From the NCBI GenBank assembly GCA_046566065.1, contig JBKHXK010000001.1, forward strand, positions 146,480 to 210,479: a stretch of DNA of 64,000 nucleotides. The letters are read 5' to 3'. Positions 33,152 through 41,599 of this stretch are shown here, piece by piece (the stretch's first letter is position 1; every line of letters starts with the position of its first letter). The position numbers and the translations under genes were made by a program. The notes below the pieces were generated by a model. That model ran no database searches. It saw only the letters and a program-made list of their open reading frames with translations, and had not been told where the DNA came from. The DNA is from MB1-2 sp046566065. GTDB taxonomy: Bacteria; Actinomycetota; CADDZG01; WHSQ01.

Positions 33152-34480
33152 GTGGACACAGGCGATACCGCTTGGGTCCTGGCTTCGACAGCATTGGTGC
33201 TGTTCATGACACCGGGACTAGCTCTGTTCTACGGAGGCATGGTGAGGGCGAAGAACGTCCTCGGCACGCTCATGCACAGCGTCTTCGCGATGGGCCTGAT
33301 GGCGATCCTGTGGGTCATCGTCGGCTACACGCTGGCGTTCGGCACCGACATCGGAGGTTTCATCGGCGGGTTCGACTTCTTGGGCTTCCGCGACGTGGGG
33401 GCCGAGGCGCACCCGGCGGGCCTCGGCGCGACGATCCCGCACTCTCTGTTCGCAACCTTCCAGATGATGTTCGCGGTCATCACCCCGGCCCTCATCACAG
33501 GTGCGTTCGCAGAACGGATCAAGTTCTCGGGCTATGTGGCCTTCATGGCCGCCTGGCTCCTTCTCGTGTACGCACCGGTCGCTCACTGGGTGTTCCACCC
33601 GGACGGCTGGCTGTTCAAGCTCGGAGCTCTCGACTTCGCAGGCGGAACGGTCGTTCACATCAACGCCGGCATCGCGGCCCTCGCCGTGATCCTGGTGGTC
33701 GGCAAGCGCAAGGGCTTCGGTAAGGAGGCCTTCGTGCCGCACAACCTGACGATGACGATCCTCGGCACCGGGATCCTGTGGTTCGGCTGGTTCGGCTTCA
33801 ACGCCGGGAGCGCGCTGGGAGCGAACGGCCTCGCCGCCTCCGCCTTCCTCGCCACCAACCTGGGAGCGGCAGCGGGCGCCCTCGGGTGGGCACTGATGGA
33901 GTCACGCAAGGAACGCAAGGCCACCACGCTCGGGGTCGCCTCCGGCGCGGTCGCAGGTCTGGTCGCCATCACACCGGCTGCCGGGTTCGTCGGCCCGATG
34001 GGGGCGATCGCGATCGGCCTCGCCGGCGGACTGGTCTGCTCGTGGGCGGTCGGCTTGAAGTTCAAGCTCGGCTACGACGACTCGCTCGACGTAGTTGGTG
34101 TGCACCTCGTCGGTGGCATCGTGGGCTCGTTGCTCCTCGGAGTGTTCGGAACGGTCGCTGTGAACGAGTTCGGCGCCGACGGGATCATCGCCGGTGGAGG
34201 GCTGGCGCTCATGGGCAAGCAGATCCTCGCGGTCGCCGCGACACTCGTCTTCTCGTTCGTGGTGACGATGGGGATCGCCAAGGCGGTCGAGGCGACCATC
34301 GGCCTGCGTGCCTCCGAAGAGGACGAGATCGTCGGTCTGGACCTCAGCCAGCACTCCGAGGTCGGTTACTCGCTCAGCGAGACGGCGGGTTCGTTCAGCC
34401 AGCGTCCCGAGACGGCCGCCGCGCACGCGACCGCGGCATCGCAGTCCCATGTGATCGTCACGCAAGGAGGTGGCGCGTGA
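33152..34480 (+). CDS. amt: Ammonium transporter (Amt/MEP/Rh family)
   Basis: A 442-residue membrane protein with eleven predicted helices. Family motifs: DTAWVLASTALVLFMTPGLALFYGGMVR, FAERIKFSGYVAFM, LDFAGGTVVHINAG with the first pore His, and DVVGVHLVGGIVGSLL with the second. It conducts ammonium into the cell and is gated by a GlnK protein. The start is uncertain between GTG 33146 and GTG 33152; AGGAAGGA just upstream has better spacing to 33152. A Ser/Thr/Ala-rich cytosolic tail follows the last helix. Translationally coupled to glnK. Confidence 0.95.
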   Translation: MDTGDTAWVLASTALVLFMTPGLALFYGGMVRAKNVLGTLMHSVFAMGLMAILWVIVGYTLAFGTDIGGFIGGFDFLGFRDVGAEAHPAGLGATIPHSLFATFQMMFAVITPALITGAFAERIKFSGYVAFMAAWLLLVYAPVAHWVFHPDGWLFKLGALDFAGGTVVHINAGIAALAVILVVGKRKGFGKEAFVPHNLTMTILGTGILWFGWFGFNAGSALGANGLAASAFLATNLGAAAGALGWALMESRKERKATTLGVASGAVAGLVAITPAAGFVGPMGAIAIGLAGGLVCSWAVGLKFKLGYDDSLDVVGVHLVGGIVGSLLLGVFGTVAVNEFGADGIIAGGGLALMGKQILAVAATLVFSFVVTMGIAKAVEATIGLRASEEDEIVGLDLSQHSEVGYSLSETAGSFSQRPETAAAHATAASQSHVIVTQGGGA

Positions 34481-34815
34481 AGCTCGTGGTGGCCGTCATC
34501 AAGCCGTTCAAGTTGGAGGACGTGAAGGAGGCCCTCGAAGCGATCGGTGTGCGAGGGATGACCGTCACAGATGCACGCGGGTTCGGGCGCCAGAAAGGCC
34601 ACACCGAGATCTACAGGGGGGCCGAGTACCAGGTCGATTTCGTCCCGAAGACGCGCATCGAGATCGCGGTCGACGACGAACAGGTCGACGAGACCGTGAA
34701 AGCGATCGTCACGAGCGCACGGACGGACTCGATCGGCGACGGGAAGGTCTGGGTTCTGCCCGCAGAGCAGATCGTTCGTATCCGCACCGGCGAGAAGGGC
34801 GGCGACGCCATCTAG
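34477..34815 (+). CDS. glnK: Nitrogen regulatory protein PII (GlnK type)
   Basis: A 112-residue trimeric signalling protein. The T-loop carries Tyr51 in YRGAEYQVDF, the site that is modified by GlnD (adenylylated in several actinobacteria, uridylylated in proteobacteria). The signature GKVWVLPAEQIVRIRTGEKGGDAI closes the protein. It senses ATP/ADP and 2-oxoglutarate and blocks Amt when nitrogen is plentiful. GTG 34477 overlaps the amt stop by 4 bases, and its own stop shares a base with the glnD start. Confidence 0.96.
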   Translation: MKLVVAVIKPFKLEDVKEALEAIGVRGMTVTDARGFGRQKGHTEIYRGAEYQVDFVPKTRIEIAVDDEQVDETVKAIVTSARTDSIGDGKVWVLPAEQIVRIRTGEKGGDAI

Positions 34816-37253
34816 TGCTGGAGGCCATACGCGAGGCGCGGCCGGGCCGATTGACGGACGGCGGGGGCCCCGCGAGAGAGCGTTCGGAGGCTCTCGACGA
34901 AGCGTTGCGAGACCTGATGGGGAGTGCCTTAGGGCCCTCCCCATCGGTCGCCCTCGCCGCGGTCGGTGGATACGGGCGGGGGGAGCTGAGCCCGTTCTCG
35001 GATATCGACCTGCTGGTCCTCGCCCCCGCGGGCTCGGAGACCACGCCCGCGACCGTGCGCGGCCTGCTCTATCCGTTGTGGGACGCCGGCTTCGAGGTGG
35101 GCCACGCGGTCCGGACCCCGAAGGAGACGGTCGAACGGGCGAGCGCCGACCTCGACACCGCTACCTCGATCCTCTCGGCGCGCTGGATAGCGGGTGACCG
35201 CGATCTCTTCGACGAGTTGATCGATCGTCGCACCCGCTGGCTCATGCGCGACGCGAAGAAGCTCGCTCGGCGCATCGTGGACTCGACGCGTCGTCGTCAC
35301 GGGCGGGTCGAACGGGCGGGATGGGTGCTCGCTCCGGACCTGAAGGAAGACGTCGGGGGGTTGCGGGACGTCCACCGGTTGCGCTGGCTCTGGGCGCTGT
35401 CGGACAGCTCCGCGACCCCGGCACCGCTCGCTCACGCCGAAAGCGTTCTGCTCGCGGCGCGCGAGGCTCTTCACGCCGAGACCGGGCGCAGGCAGGACCG
35501 CATCCGCATCGACCTGCAGACCGCCGTGGCGCGCCGACTCGGCCTCAACGAGGAGGACGGCGCCTCCAGGTTGATGCACGAGATACACAGCAGCGCGCGC
35601 ACGATCGAACACGCAGGCGCGCTGTTCGAACAGGAGCTACTGGCCCCACTGTTGGGGGGGCCGAAACGCAGCGGGTTCGCCCGGATCCTCAGCTCTTCCA
35701 CGCGCGTCGACGACGGGGTCCTCCGGGTCGCCCGCGCGGCCGACACGAGCGTCGCGGCCGCGACCGAGCTGATCGCCGAGCGCGCTCACATCGATGCAGC
35801 CGTAGAGGTGCAGACCATCGCCTGGCTGACCTCGATCTTCGAGACGGCCTCGCCCGATCCGTGGGATGGAAGGACCCGAGAGGCCTTCTTCCGTCTCCTC
35901 CGCGGCCCCCACGTTGTCGACGCGCTGGAGCTGCTCGAACACACCGGCGGTTGGCCCGCGCTGATGCCCGAATGGTCCCGGGTCCGCGCCCTCGCGCAGC
36001 ACGATCCGTATCACCGCTACACGGTCGACGGACACCTCTTCGTCGCAACGGGCGAGGTCGCTCGCGTCCTCGAGCAAGACGCGGTCGCGCGCATAGCTGC
36101 CCGGGAGGCCGGCGACCTCGACGACCTGCGACTCGCGGCCCTCCTGCACGACGTGGGCAAGGGATCCGGCCGCGATCATTCCGAAGAAGGCGAAGAGCTT
36201 GCCCGCGCCATCTGCACGCGCATCGGTCTGTCCGCCGAGCGGATCCAACGGGTCGCGGCCCTGGTCCGTCACCACCTCACCCTGGTCGACACCGCCACGC
36301 GCAGGAACCTCGACGACGGAGAGGTGATCTCGTCGGTCGCAGAGGCCGTCGGAGACCCCATACGCCTGCGGCTCCTCTACATCCTGTCCATAGCCGACGG
36401 TCGCGCGACCGGCCCCGACGGCTGGAGCGAGTGGAAGGGCGCGCTCCTGCGCGAGCTCTACAAGAAGACGCTCGCCGCGCTCGAGACAGGCGCGCTTCCG
36501 GTTCGCAGCGACGTTAAGGCCAAGGCCGAAGAGGTCGAGGCGTACGAGCCCAGCCTCGCGGGGCGCGCTCTCGACGTGCTCGAGACCCTCCCCCGCTCCT
36601 ACCTGTCATCGACCCATCTGCCCGACATCGTGGACGACGTCAAGCTGCTGCTACAGGCCCCCGCGAGGGGTGAGCTGCGCTATCGGGTCGACGACGGCAC
36701 GGAGCCCGGCGAGGCCGCGCTGACGATCTGCGTTGCCGATCGCCCCGGAGCCCTCGCACGCACGGCCGGGGTCCTGGCCATGCATCGTCTCTCGGTCCTC
36801 CGCGCCCAGGCCTTCAGCACCACCGCGGGACTCGCCCTCGAGCGGTTCATGGTCGGGCGAACGGGTCAAGAGCGGTGGCAGGCGATCGCGGCCGACCTGG
36901 AGGCCGTGTTCTCCGGAAGACTGGCGCTGGAAGCCCGGCTCGATCGGAAGATCCGCGACTACGGCGCGGCCCCCGCGAGCGATCCCGACGTGCGCGTGTT
37001 ACAGGATGCGTCGCAACACTCCACGGTCATAGAGGTGCGCGCCTTCGATGCGATCGGTCTGCTGTACGGGATCACCGCGGCGCTGGGCGAGCTCGATCTC
37101 GACATCCATGTCGCGAAGATCGACACCTTGGGAGAACGCGTCGTCGACGTGTTCTACGTACGCACCGGTTGGGGCACGAAGCTGAACGAAGAACAGACCG
37201 ACGAGGTCAAGCGTGCGATCCGACACCGGCTCCAGCGCCTCTACAACCGTTAG
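34815..37253 (+). CDS. glnD: PII nucleotidyltransferase / bifunctional uridylyl-removing enzyme GlnD
   Basis: An 812-residue sensor enzyme. The nucleotidyltransferase active site is VGGYGRGELSPFSDIDLLVL near residue 55; the HD phosphohydrolase domain has LLHDVGKGSGRDHSEEG; two C-terminal ACT domains follow (ALTICVADRPGALARTAGVLAM and VIEVRAFDAIGLLYGITAAL) and bind glutamine. It modifies and demodifies GlnK according to nitrogen status. GTG 34815 overlaps the glnK stop, giving the standard actinobacterial amt-glnK-glnD operon. Confidence 0.95.
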   Translation: MLEAIREARPGRLTDGGGPARERSEALDEALRDLMGSALGPSPSVALAAVGGYGRGELSPFSDIDLLVLAPAGSETTPATVRGLLYPLWDAGFEVGHAVRTPKETVERASADLDTATSILSARWIAGDRDLFDELIDRRTRWLMRDAKKLARRIVDSTRRRHGRVERAGWVLAPDLKEDVGGLRDVHRLRWLWALSDSSATPAPLAHAESVLLAAREALHAETGRRQDRIRIDLQTAVARRLGLNEEDGASRLMHEIHSSARTIEHAGALFEQELLAPLLGGPKRSGFARILSSSTRVDDGVLRVARAADTSVAAATELIAERAHIDAAVEVQTIAWLTSIFETASPDPWDGRTREAFFRLLRGPHVVDALELLEHTGGWPALMPEWSRVRALAQHDPYHRYTVDGHLFVATGEVARVLEQDAVARIAAREAGDLDDLRLAALLHDVGKGSGRDHSEEGEELARAICTRIGLSAERIQRVAALVRHHLTLVDTATRRNLDDGEVISSVAEAVGDPIRLRLLYILSIADGRATGPDGWSEWKGALLRELYKKTLAALETGALPVRSDVKAKAEEVEAYEPSLAGRALDVLETLPRSYLSSTHLPDIVDDVKLLLQAPARGELRYRVDDGTEPGEAALTICVADRPGALARTAGVLAMHRLSVLRAQAFSTTAGLALERFMVGRTGQERWQAIAADLEAVFSGRLALEARLDRKIRDYGAAPASDPDVRVLQDASQHSTVIEVRAFDAIGLLYGITAALGELDLDIHVAKIDTLGERVVDVFYVRTGWGTKLNEEQTDEVKRAIRHRLQRLYNR

Positions 37254-38485
37254 GCGCCAGTGAGCCTCTCGACGAGACGGGCGACCGACAAAACCCGGTC
37301 GTCGTGGTTACGCGCAGCCGAGATCGTGACGTTCACGTTCCAGTCACCCGCTTCACCGCAAGGGAGCGATAGCGCTGGCACTCCACCGAGGTTCATCGGC
37401 GCGTTGTGAGAGACCTGGGCGAGCTCCGCCGACGTCCGCCCGGAGGGAAGCTCGACCGTCAGATCGTCGAGGCGCGCGGGCAGGGCCGGGATCGTGGGAC
37501 TCAGCACCACGTCCACCTTCGAGAACAGGTGCTCCCACGCTTCCACGAGGGCTACCTGCGCGGCCCTCGCTTGCACGAGGTTCTCTTCCGTTATCTGAGC
37601 ACCGAGTGACAACAGGTTGAGGGTCTCGGGTTGAAAGGCCTCGGGACGCCGGGCAAGATCGTCTGCGACTACCGCTGCGGTGTGGGCCAGCAACAGCATC
37701 GGCAGCACCTGACCCGCGATCTCTGCGCCCTCGAGCTCGACATCGGTGACGGAGGCGACGTGGGCCCGGAGCTCATCGATACATCCATCGACCACTCGGG
37801 CTACCTCAGGCGCGGAGGTCTCCACGAACTGTTTCCGCAAGACCCCGACCCGAAGCCGCGATACATCGACCGATGCCACCTTCGTGTCCGCCATGACCTC
37901 GAACATCGTCTGCACCAGGTCGACCGTTCGAGCCAGAGGGCCCGCATGATCGACGGGCGGACCGTCGGTCCCCTCGGCGAAGCCGTCCAGAGGGACGCGG
38001 CCCCAGGTCGGCTTGAACCCGACCACTCCGCAGCAGGCCGCGGGAACGCGGATCGACCCGCCCGCGTCCGTCCCGACGGCCGCCTCGACGATCCCGGCCG
38101 CCACCGCGGCCCCCGAGCCACCGCTGGAGCCCCCGGCGATCCGCTCGGGATCGCGCGGGTTCAGGATCGGTCCCGTTGCGGTGATGGTCGAGGTCGTCCC
38201 CAGACCCCACTCGTGCAGGTTGGTGTAGCCGATCACGGCCGCGCCCGCGTCCCTCAGCCTCTCCATCAAAACAGCCGTGCCGGAAACCACGGGGGCATGC
38301 GAGTTCGAGCCGCAGGTCGGGGGCCGGTCCCGGTCCACGAACATGTCCTTCACGGCGACCGGCACCCCGGCGAGGGGGCCCGTCGCCGCCACCGCCTCCC
38401 GAACGGCGTCGGGCCTCAGCTCGACGAACGCGTTGAGCCGGGTTCCGGCATCTGCCGCCGCGGCGAGGCTAGCCTGGACCTCCAT
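37250..38485 (-). CDS. Amidase signature family hydrolase
   Basis: A 411-residue amidase with the Ser-cisSer-Lys triad: Lys in GVPVAVKDMFVD, cis-Ser in GGSSGGSGAAVAAG and nucleophile Ser in GTDAGGSIRVPAACCG. The family hydrolyses diverse amides; it is not GatA, as the associated genes and the GatA-specific C-terminus are missing. I start at ATG 38485 because TATAAG lies 7 bases before it, suggesting a leaderless message. The stop overlaps that of glnD by 4 bases. It is divergent from the kinase gene. Confidence 0.88.
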   Translation of the reverse strand: MEVQASLAAAADAGTRLNAFVELRPDAVREAVAATGPLAGVPVAVKDMFVDRDRPPTCGSNSHAPVVSGTAVLMERLRDAGAAVIGYTNLHEWGLGTTSTITATGPILNPRDPERIAGGSSGGSGAAVAAGIVEAAVGTDAGGSIRVPAACCGVVGFKPTWGRVPLDGFAEGTDGPPVDHAGPLARTVDLVQTMFEVMADTKVASVDVSRLRVGVLRKQFVETSAPEVARVVDGCIDELRAHVASVTDVELEGAEIAGQVLPMLLLAHTAAVVADDLARRPEAFQPETLNLLSLGAQITEENLVQARAAQVALVEAWEHLFSKVDVVLSPTIPALPARLDDLTVELPSGRTSAELAQVSHNAPMNLGGVPALSLPCGEAGDWNVNVTISAARNHDDRVLSVARLVERLTGA

Positions 38486-38559
38486 GACATCACTTATACG
38501 ATGCAGCCGCCGCAAGCAGGGCAGACATAACCTCGGCCTGCTGGGGTAACACGCAAACC

Positions 38560-40173
38560 ATGCCCAACGCCACGAGCCGGGAGATCGCCGGCAGATATAC
38601 GTTGACCGACCGCCTGGGCAAGGGCGGCATGGGGACCGTGTGGAAGGCGCATGACTCGGTCCTCAAGCGCAGCGTCGCGATCAAGGAGGTCAAGCTTCCC
38701 TCGGCCCTGTCCAGCGGCGACAGCGACGTCGTGCGCGACAGGGTGATGCGCGAAGCACAGACCGCCGCAGGGCTGGCCCATCCGAACGCCGTCACCGTCT
38801 ACGACGTCGTCCAAGAGGACGGTCACACCTTCATCGTGATGGAGCTCGTCGACGCGCCGAGCCTCGAAGAGAAGGTGAGGCGTGAGGGCCCGCTCACTCC
38901 CGAGGAAACGGCGCGGATCGGCCTCGACGTTCTCGGAGCGCTGGAGGCCGCTCATCAGCAGGGCATCATCCACCGCGACGTCAAGCCCGCGAACGTGATG
39001 TGCTCCCCGGGGGGCCGGGCGAAGCTCGCGGACTTCGGCATCGCCGCGGTCAAGGGCGATCCGAAGCTGACCGCGACCGGCCTCGTGCTCGGCTCTCCCT
39101 CCTACATGGCGCCCGAGCAAGCGAGCAAGGACGACGCGGGGCCGGGGTCCGACCTGTGGGCCCTGGGTGCGACGCTGTACTTCGCGGTCGAAGGCGAGGC
39201 TCCGTTCGACCGCGGCCAGGCGATACCGACGTTGACCGCGGTCGTCCATGACGAACCGCGCGCGATGACGAGGGCCGGGACGCTCGCACCCGTCATAACG
39301 GCGTTGCTCGCGAAGGAACCTGACGAACGTCCCGATGCGGCCACCTTGAGAGAGATGCTCGGCAACGTCGCCTCCGGCTCCGATACGCACGCCGCGACCG
39401 CGGTCGCGGCAGCAGGAACCGCAACGAAGCTCGAGACCAAGCCGGTCTCTCAGATGACGGGCGTCGAAGCGCGACGAGCGGCGCGCGATGCGGGCCGCGT
39501 CCATTCCCGTCCGAATCTCGATACCCGGTCCGAGCGCGACTCCAGACCGTGGCTGTGGTGGCTCGGCGGGCTGGTGATCCTCGCCCTGCTCGCCGCGTTC
39601 ATCCTCCCGAGGCTCGGCGGAGACGAGACGGGCTCCGAGGGCCGTCGGCGGGGTCAGAAGCAAGGGGCCGCAGCCGACAACCAGAGCGCGGAGGACGGAG
39701 ACACTGCACCGGCAGAGGACGCCGAGGAGCCCGCGGTCCCCGAGGACTGGAACACCTATACGGACGAGGCCACGGGCTACACGATCTCCTATCCCGCCGA
39801 CTGGGATGTGGCTCCGATCGACACCCGCACTGACTTCGTGGAGCCGGGCACCGGCACCTACCTCCGCATCGACTACACGGACGAGCCGGGGCCCGATGCG
39901 ATGGCTCAGATCGAGGAGTCGGGAGAGCCCGGTTTCGCCTCCAGCCACGGGGACTACGAGCGGGTGCAGTTGACCCCGACCACGTTCGCCGGCACCGACA
40001 ACGCGGCCCTCTGGGAGTACACGTACGAGGGCCAGCACGCCTACAACCTCCAGTTCGTGACGGCCGACGGCGAGTGGGGCTTCGCCCTCAACTTCCAGAC
40101 GGCCGAGGAGAACTGGGAGTCCTCCCAGGGGATCTGGGAGCAACTCAAAGCGAGCTTCCAACTCCCCGAGTAG
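38560..40173 (+). CDS. Transmembrane Ser/Thr protein kinase (Pkn type)
   Basis: A 537-residue protein. The cytosolic kinase domain spans about residues 12-270 with the Gly-rich loop LGKGGMGTVW, Lys42, catalytic Asp140 in HRDVKPANVM, DFG at 158-160 and GSPSYMAPEQ. A charged linker leads to one membrane helix (331-350). The extracellular part (351-537) starts with an acidic low-complexity stretch and contains a domain beginning WNTYTDEATGYTISYPADWDV, a lipid-binding-like or PsbP-like fold by pattern. No PASTA repeats, so it is not the cell-division kinase PknB. Ligand unknown. Confidence 0.92.
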   Translation: MPNATSREIAGRYTLTDRLGKGGMGTVWKAHDSVLKRSVAIKEVKLPSALSSGDSDVVRDRVMREAQTAAGLAHPNAVTVYDVVQEDGHTFIVMELVDAPSLEEKVRREGPLTPEETARIGLDVLGALEAAHQQGIIHRDVKPANVMCSPGGRAKLADFGIAAVKGDPKLTATGLVLGSPSYMAPEQASKDDAGPGSDLWALGATLYFAVEGEAPFDRGQAIPTLTAVVHDEPRAMTRAGTLAPVITALLAKEPDERPDAATLREMLGNVASGSDTHAATAVAAAGTATKLETKPVSQMTGVEARRAARDAGRVHSRPNLDTRSERDSRPWLWWLGGLVILALLAAFILPRLGGDETGSEGRRRGQKQGAAADNQSAEDGDTAPAEDAEEPAVPEDWNTYTDEATGYTISYPADWDVAPIDTRTDFVEPGTGTYLRIDYTDEPGPDAMAQIEESGEPGFASSHGDYERVQLTPTTFAGTDNAALWEYTYEGQHAYNLQFVTADGEWGFALNFQTAEENWESSQGIWEQLKASFQLPE

Positions 40174-40227
40174 CCGCCACTGCGGGTCCGACCGGGGGAG
40201 GGCTAGTCATAAATGACCCCGGAACCG

Positions 40228-40256
40228 CTCAAGGGATGAGCACCTCCAGCCGATAC
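40228..40256 (+). promoter_or_regulatory. Sigma-28 (FliA/WhiG)-like promoter of the riboswitch transcript
   Basis: CTCAAG (40228-40233), 15 bases, GCCGATAC (40249-40256). The -10 matches seven of eight bases of the FliA consensus GCCGATAA. Transcription would start about 10 bases before the c-di-GMP aptamer. A 12-base near-palindrome GTCATAAATGAC lies just upstream (40207-40218). Confidence 0.6.
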
Positions 40257-40270
40257 CTAGAGAGCAAGTA

Positions 40271-40366
40271 GGTCCCAACGAAACGGCAAACCCGCAGCAA
40301 TGCGGGGGCGCAAAGCCAGGGGCCCTTCCTGGGAGGGAAGGGCGGCCCAGCTACCGAACTGGGAGG
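40271..40366 (+). promoter_or_regulatory. Cyclic di-GMP-I (GEMM-I) riboswitch
   Basis: The sequence carries the diagnostic elements in order: GGCAAACC, a P2 hairpin CCCGCA-GCAA-TGCGGG with a GNRA tetraloop, GGCGCAAAGCCAGGG, a long P3 stem (GGGGCC and CTTCC pairing with GGAAG and GGCGGCCC) and CTACCGAACTGGG. A short P1 is formed by TCCCA (40273-40277) with TGGGA (40360-40364). The Shine-Dalgarno of the downstream gene (GGGAGG at 40361-40366) overlaps the 3' side of P1, so ligand binding could control translation directly. Confidence 0.92.
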
Positions 40367-40372
40367 TTCGTC

Positions 40373-40846
40373 GTGTCAGGTTCCAAGCGGTACATCACCG
40401 CAGCTCTCGCAAGCATCTTGCTGATGAGCCTCGTCCCCACCCCCTCCGCATCGGCCGCGTGTTATTCGCCGACCCGTCCGGAGAAGCGCTTCGCCCAGCT
40501 GATCAACGGCGCCCGCTCCGCTACCAACCTGCAGCTCGACCCCGAGCTCTCCAAGGCCGCCAAGGTTCACACCAAAGAGATGGTCCGTGCCAACAGCCTG
40601 CACCACACGCCCTCGGATGTGCTCCGCCGGCGGGTCACCAACTGGGTGGAGCTGGGCGAGAACGTCGGCGTCGGGAGCACGGTCACCTCGCTGCACTCGG
40701 CCTTCATGAACTCCCCCGCCCACCGAGACAACATCGTGCGATCCAGCTATCGCTACGTCGGAGTCGGCGTCGTGAAGGACGACGGCCGCATGTGGGTCAC
40801 GGTCATCTTCGAAGCCCGAAGCAACCCTGGAAGCCCTCTCTGCTAG
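40373..40846 (+). CDS. Secreted CAP-domain protein 1 (riboswitch controlled)
   Basis: A 157-residue exported protein. Signal peptide about residues 1-28 (ITAALASILLMSLVPTPSASA). The mature protein is a single CAP/SCP domain: RFAQLINGARSATNLQLDPELSKAAKVHTKEM, the conserved His in SLHHT, GENVGVG, HSAFMNSPAHRDNIV with the second His, and the strand WVTVIFEAR. Bacterial CAP proteins are extracellular; their activity is mostly undefined. GTG 40373 is used because GGGAGG lies 6 bases upstream in the riboswitch. About 60% similar by eye to the next CAP protein. Confidence 0.92.
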   Translation: MSGSKRYITAALASILLMSLVPTPSASAACYSPTRPEKRFAQLINGARSATNLQLDPELSKAAKVHTKEMVRANSLHHTPSDVLRRRVTNWVELGENVGVGSTVTSLHSAFMNSPAHRDNIVRSSYRYVGVGVVKDDGRMWVTVIFEARSNPGSPLC

Positions 40847-40896
40847 CTCTCGCTCCGTAAGTCCCCTTCTCCCTGTCTCCCAGCAGGGCCAGAGAA

Positions 40897-40933
40897 GCGA
40901 AAGGCCCCCGACCTCCCAGCGGGGGTCTTTCGC
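40897..40933 (+). terminator. Rho-independent terminator after CAP protein 1
   Basis: GCGAAAGGCCCCCG (40897-40910) pairs with CGGGGGTCTTTCGC (40920-40933) around ACCTCCCAG, with TTTCC following. One of the strongest stems in the window, and it isolates the riboswitch transcript from the next gene. Confidence 0.85.
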
Positions 40934-41047
40934 TTTCCAGAGCCGTGGATGGCATAGCTCGACGGTGCTACCTACCGCGTAGGCATAAAAGCGAGTTACG
41001 TAGTTCTCCCGATGAGGCAGATCCGGCCGGCCGCCGACAAAACACCC

Positions 41048-41542
41048 ATGCGCCGGAAGATCTCGCTCCTCCTAGCACTCGCACTCCTCGCCCTGGCCCT
41101 GCCGATGGCAACGGGAGCCGACGCGAGCTCCGGGTGCTGGAGCTACCGCCTCAAGGAGAGGCGCTTCGCGGCCAAGATCAACAAGGCCCGTACGTCTCGC
41201 GGCCTCGGTTCGGTGAAGCTCGATGCCGAGCTCTCCCGCGTCGCCCGCCTCCACACCAACGAGATGGTGAAGGCCGAGCGCCTGCACCACACGTCGATGA
41301 CCACGCTCGGGCGCAGGGTCACCAACTGGGTCACCCTGGGCGAGAACGTGGGCGTCGGTCAGACGGTCACCACGCTCCACTCGGCTTTCATGGATTCTCC
41401 GGCCCACCGAGACAACGTGCTGTTCAACACCTACAACCACGTCGGGGTCGGCACGAAGCAGGTCGGCGACCGACTCTGGGTCACTGTGATCTTCGAAGCC
41501 CACACCAACCCCGGCACGATCCTGGAGATGCCTACCTGCTAA
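41048..41542 (+). CDS. Secreted CAP-domain protein 2
   Basis: A 164-residue exported CAP-domain protein. The signal peptide starts at MRRKISLLLALALLALALP, so ATG 41048 fits best; an ATG at 41012 in the same frame would add a polar extension. The domain repeats the pattern of CAP protein 1 (KINKARTSRGLGSVKLDAELSRVARLHTNEM, RLHHTS, GENVGVGQ, HSAFMDSPAHRDNVL, WVTVIFEAH), so the two look like a tandem duplication. No riboswitch precedes this copy. The stop codon is the first base group of a family B repeat. Confidence 0.92.
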   Translation: MRRKISLLLALALLALALPMATGADASSGCWSYRLKERRFAAKINKARTSRGLGSVKLDAELSRVARLHTNEMVKAERLHHTSMTTLGRRVTNWVTLGENVGVGQTVTTLHSAFMDSPAHRDNVLFNTYNHVGVGTKQVGDRLWVTVIFEAHTNPGTILEMPTC

Positions 41543-41599
41543 CCGTTCTGGGTTAACTGGAGCACGCTGTGACGTATCTCAGTTAACCCAAAAGGGTTA
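41541..41599. repeat. Family B dispersed hairpin repeat, copy 1
   Basis: Left arm AACCGTTCTGGGTTAACTGG and right arm CAGTTAACCCAAAAGGGTTA are near-complementary, with AGCACG in the loop side. The element fills exactly the gap between the stops of convergent genes (CAP protein 2 and the PGRP amidase) and even supplies both stop codons. Related copies at 50836, 56283 and 63173. Confidence 0.85.

Noticed and set aside
40985..41011. TAAAAG-16-CCCGATGA before CAP protein 2 as a third sigma-28 promoter
   Set aside because: The -10 differs at key positions and the spacer is off; kept only as a weak possibility.
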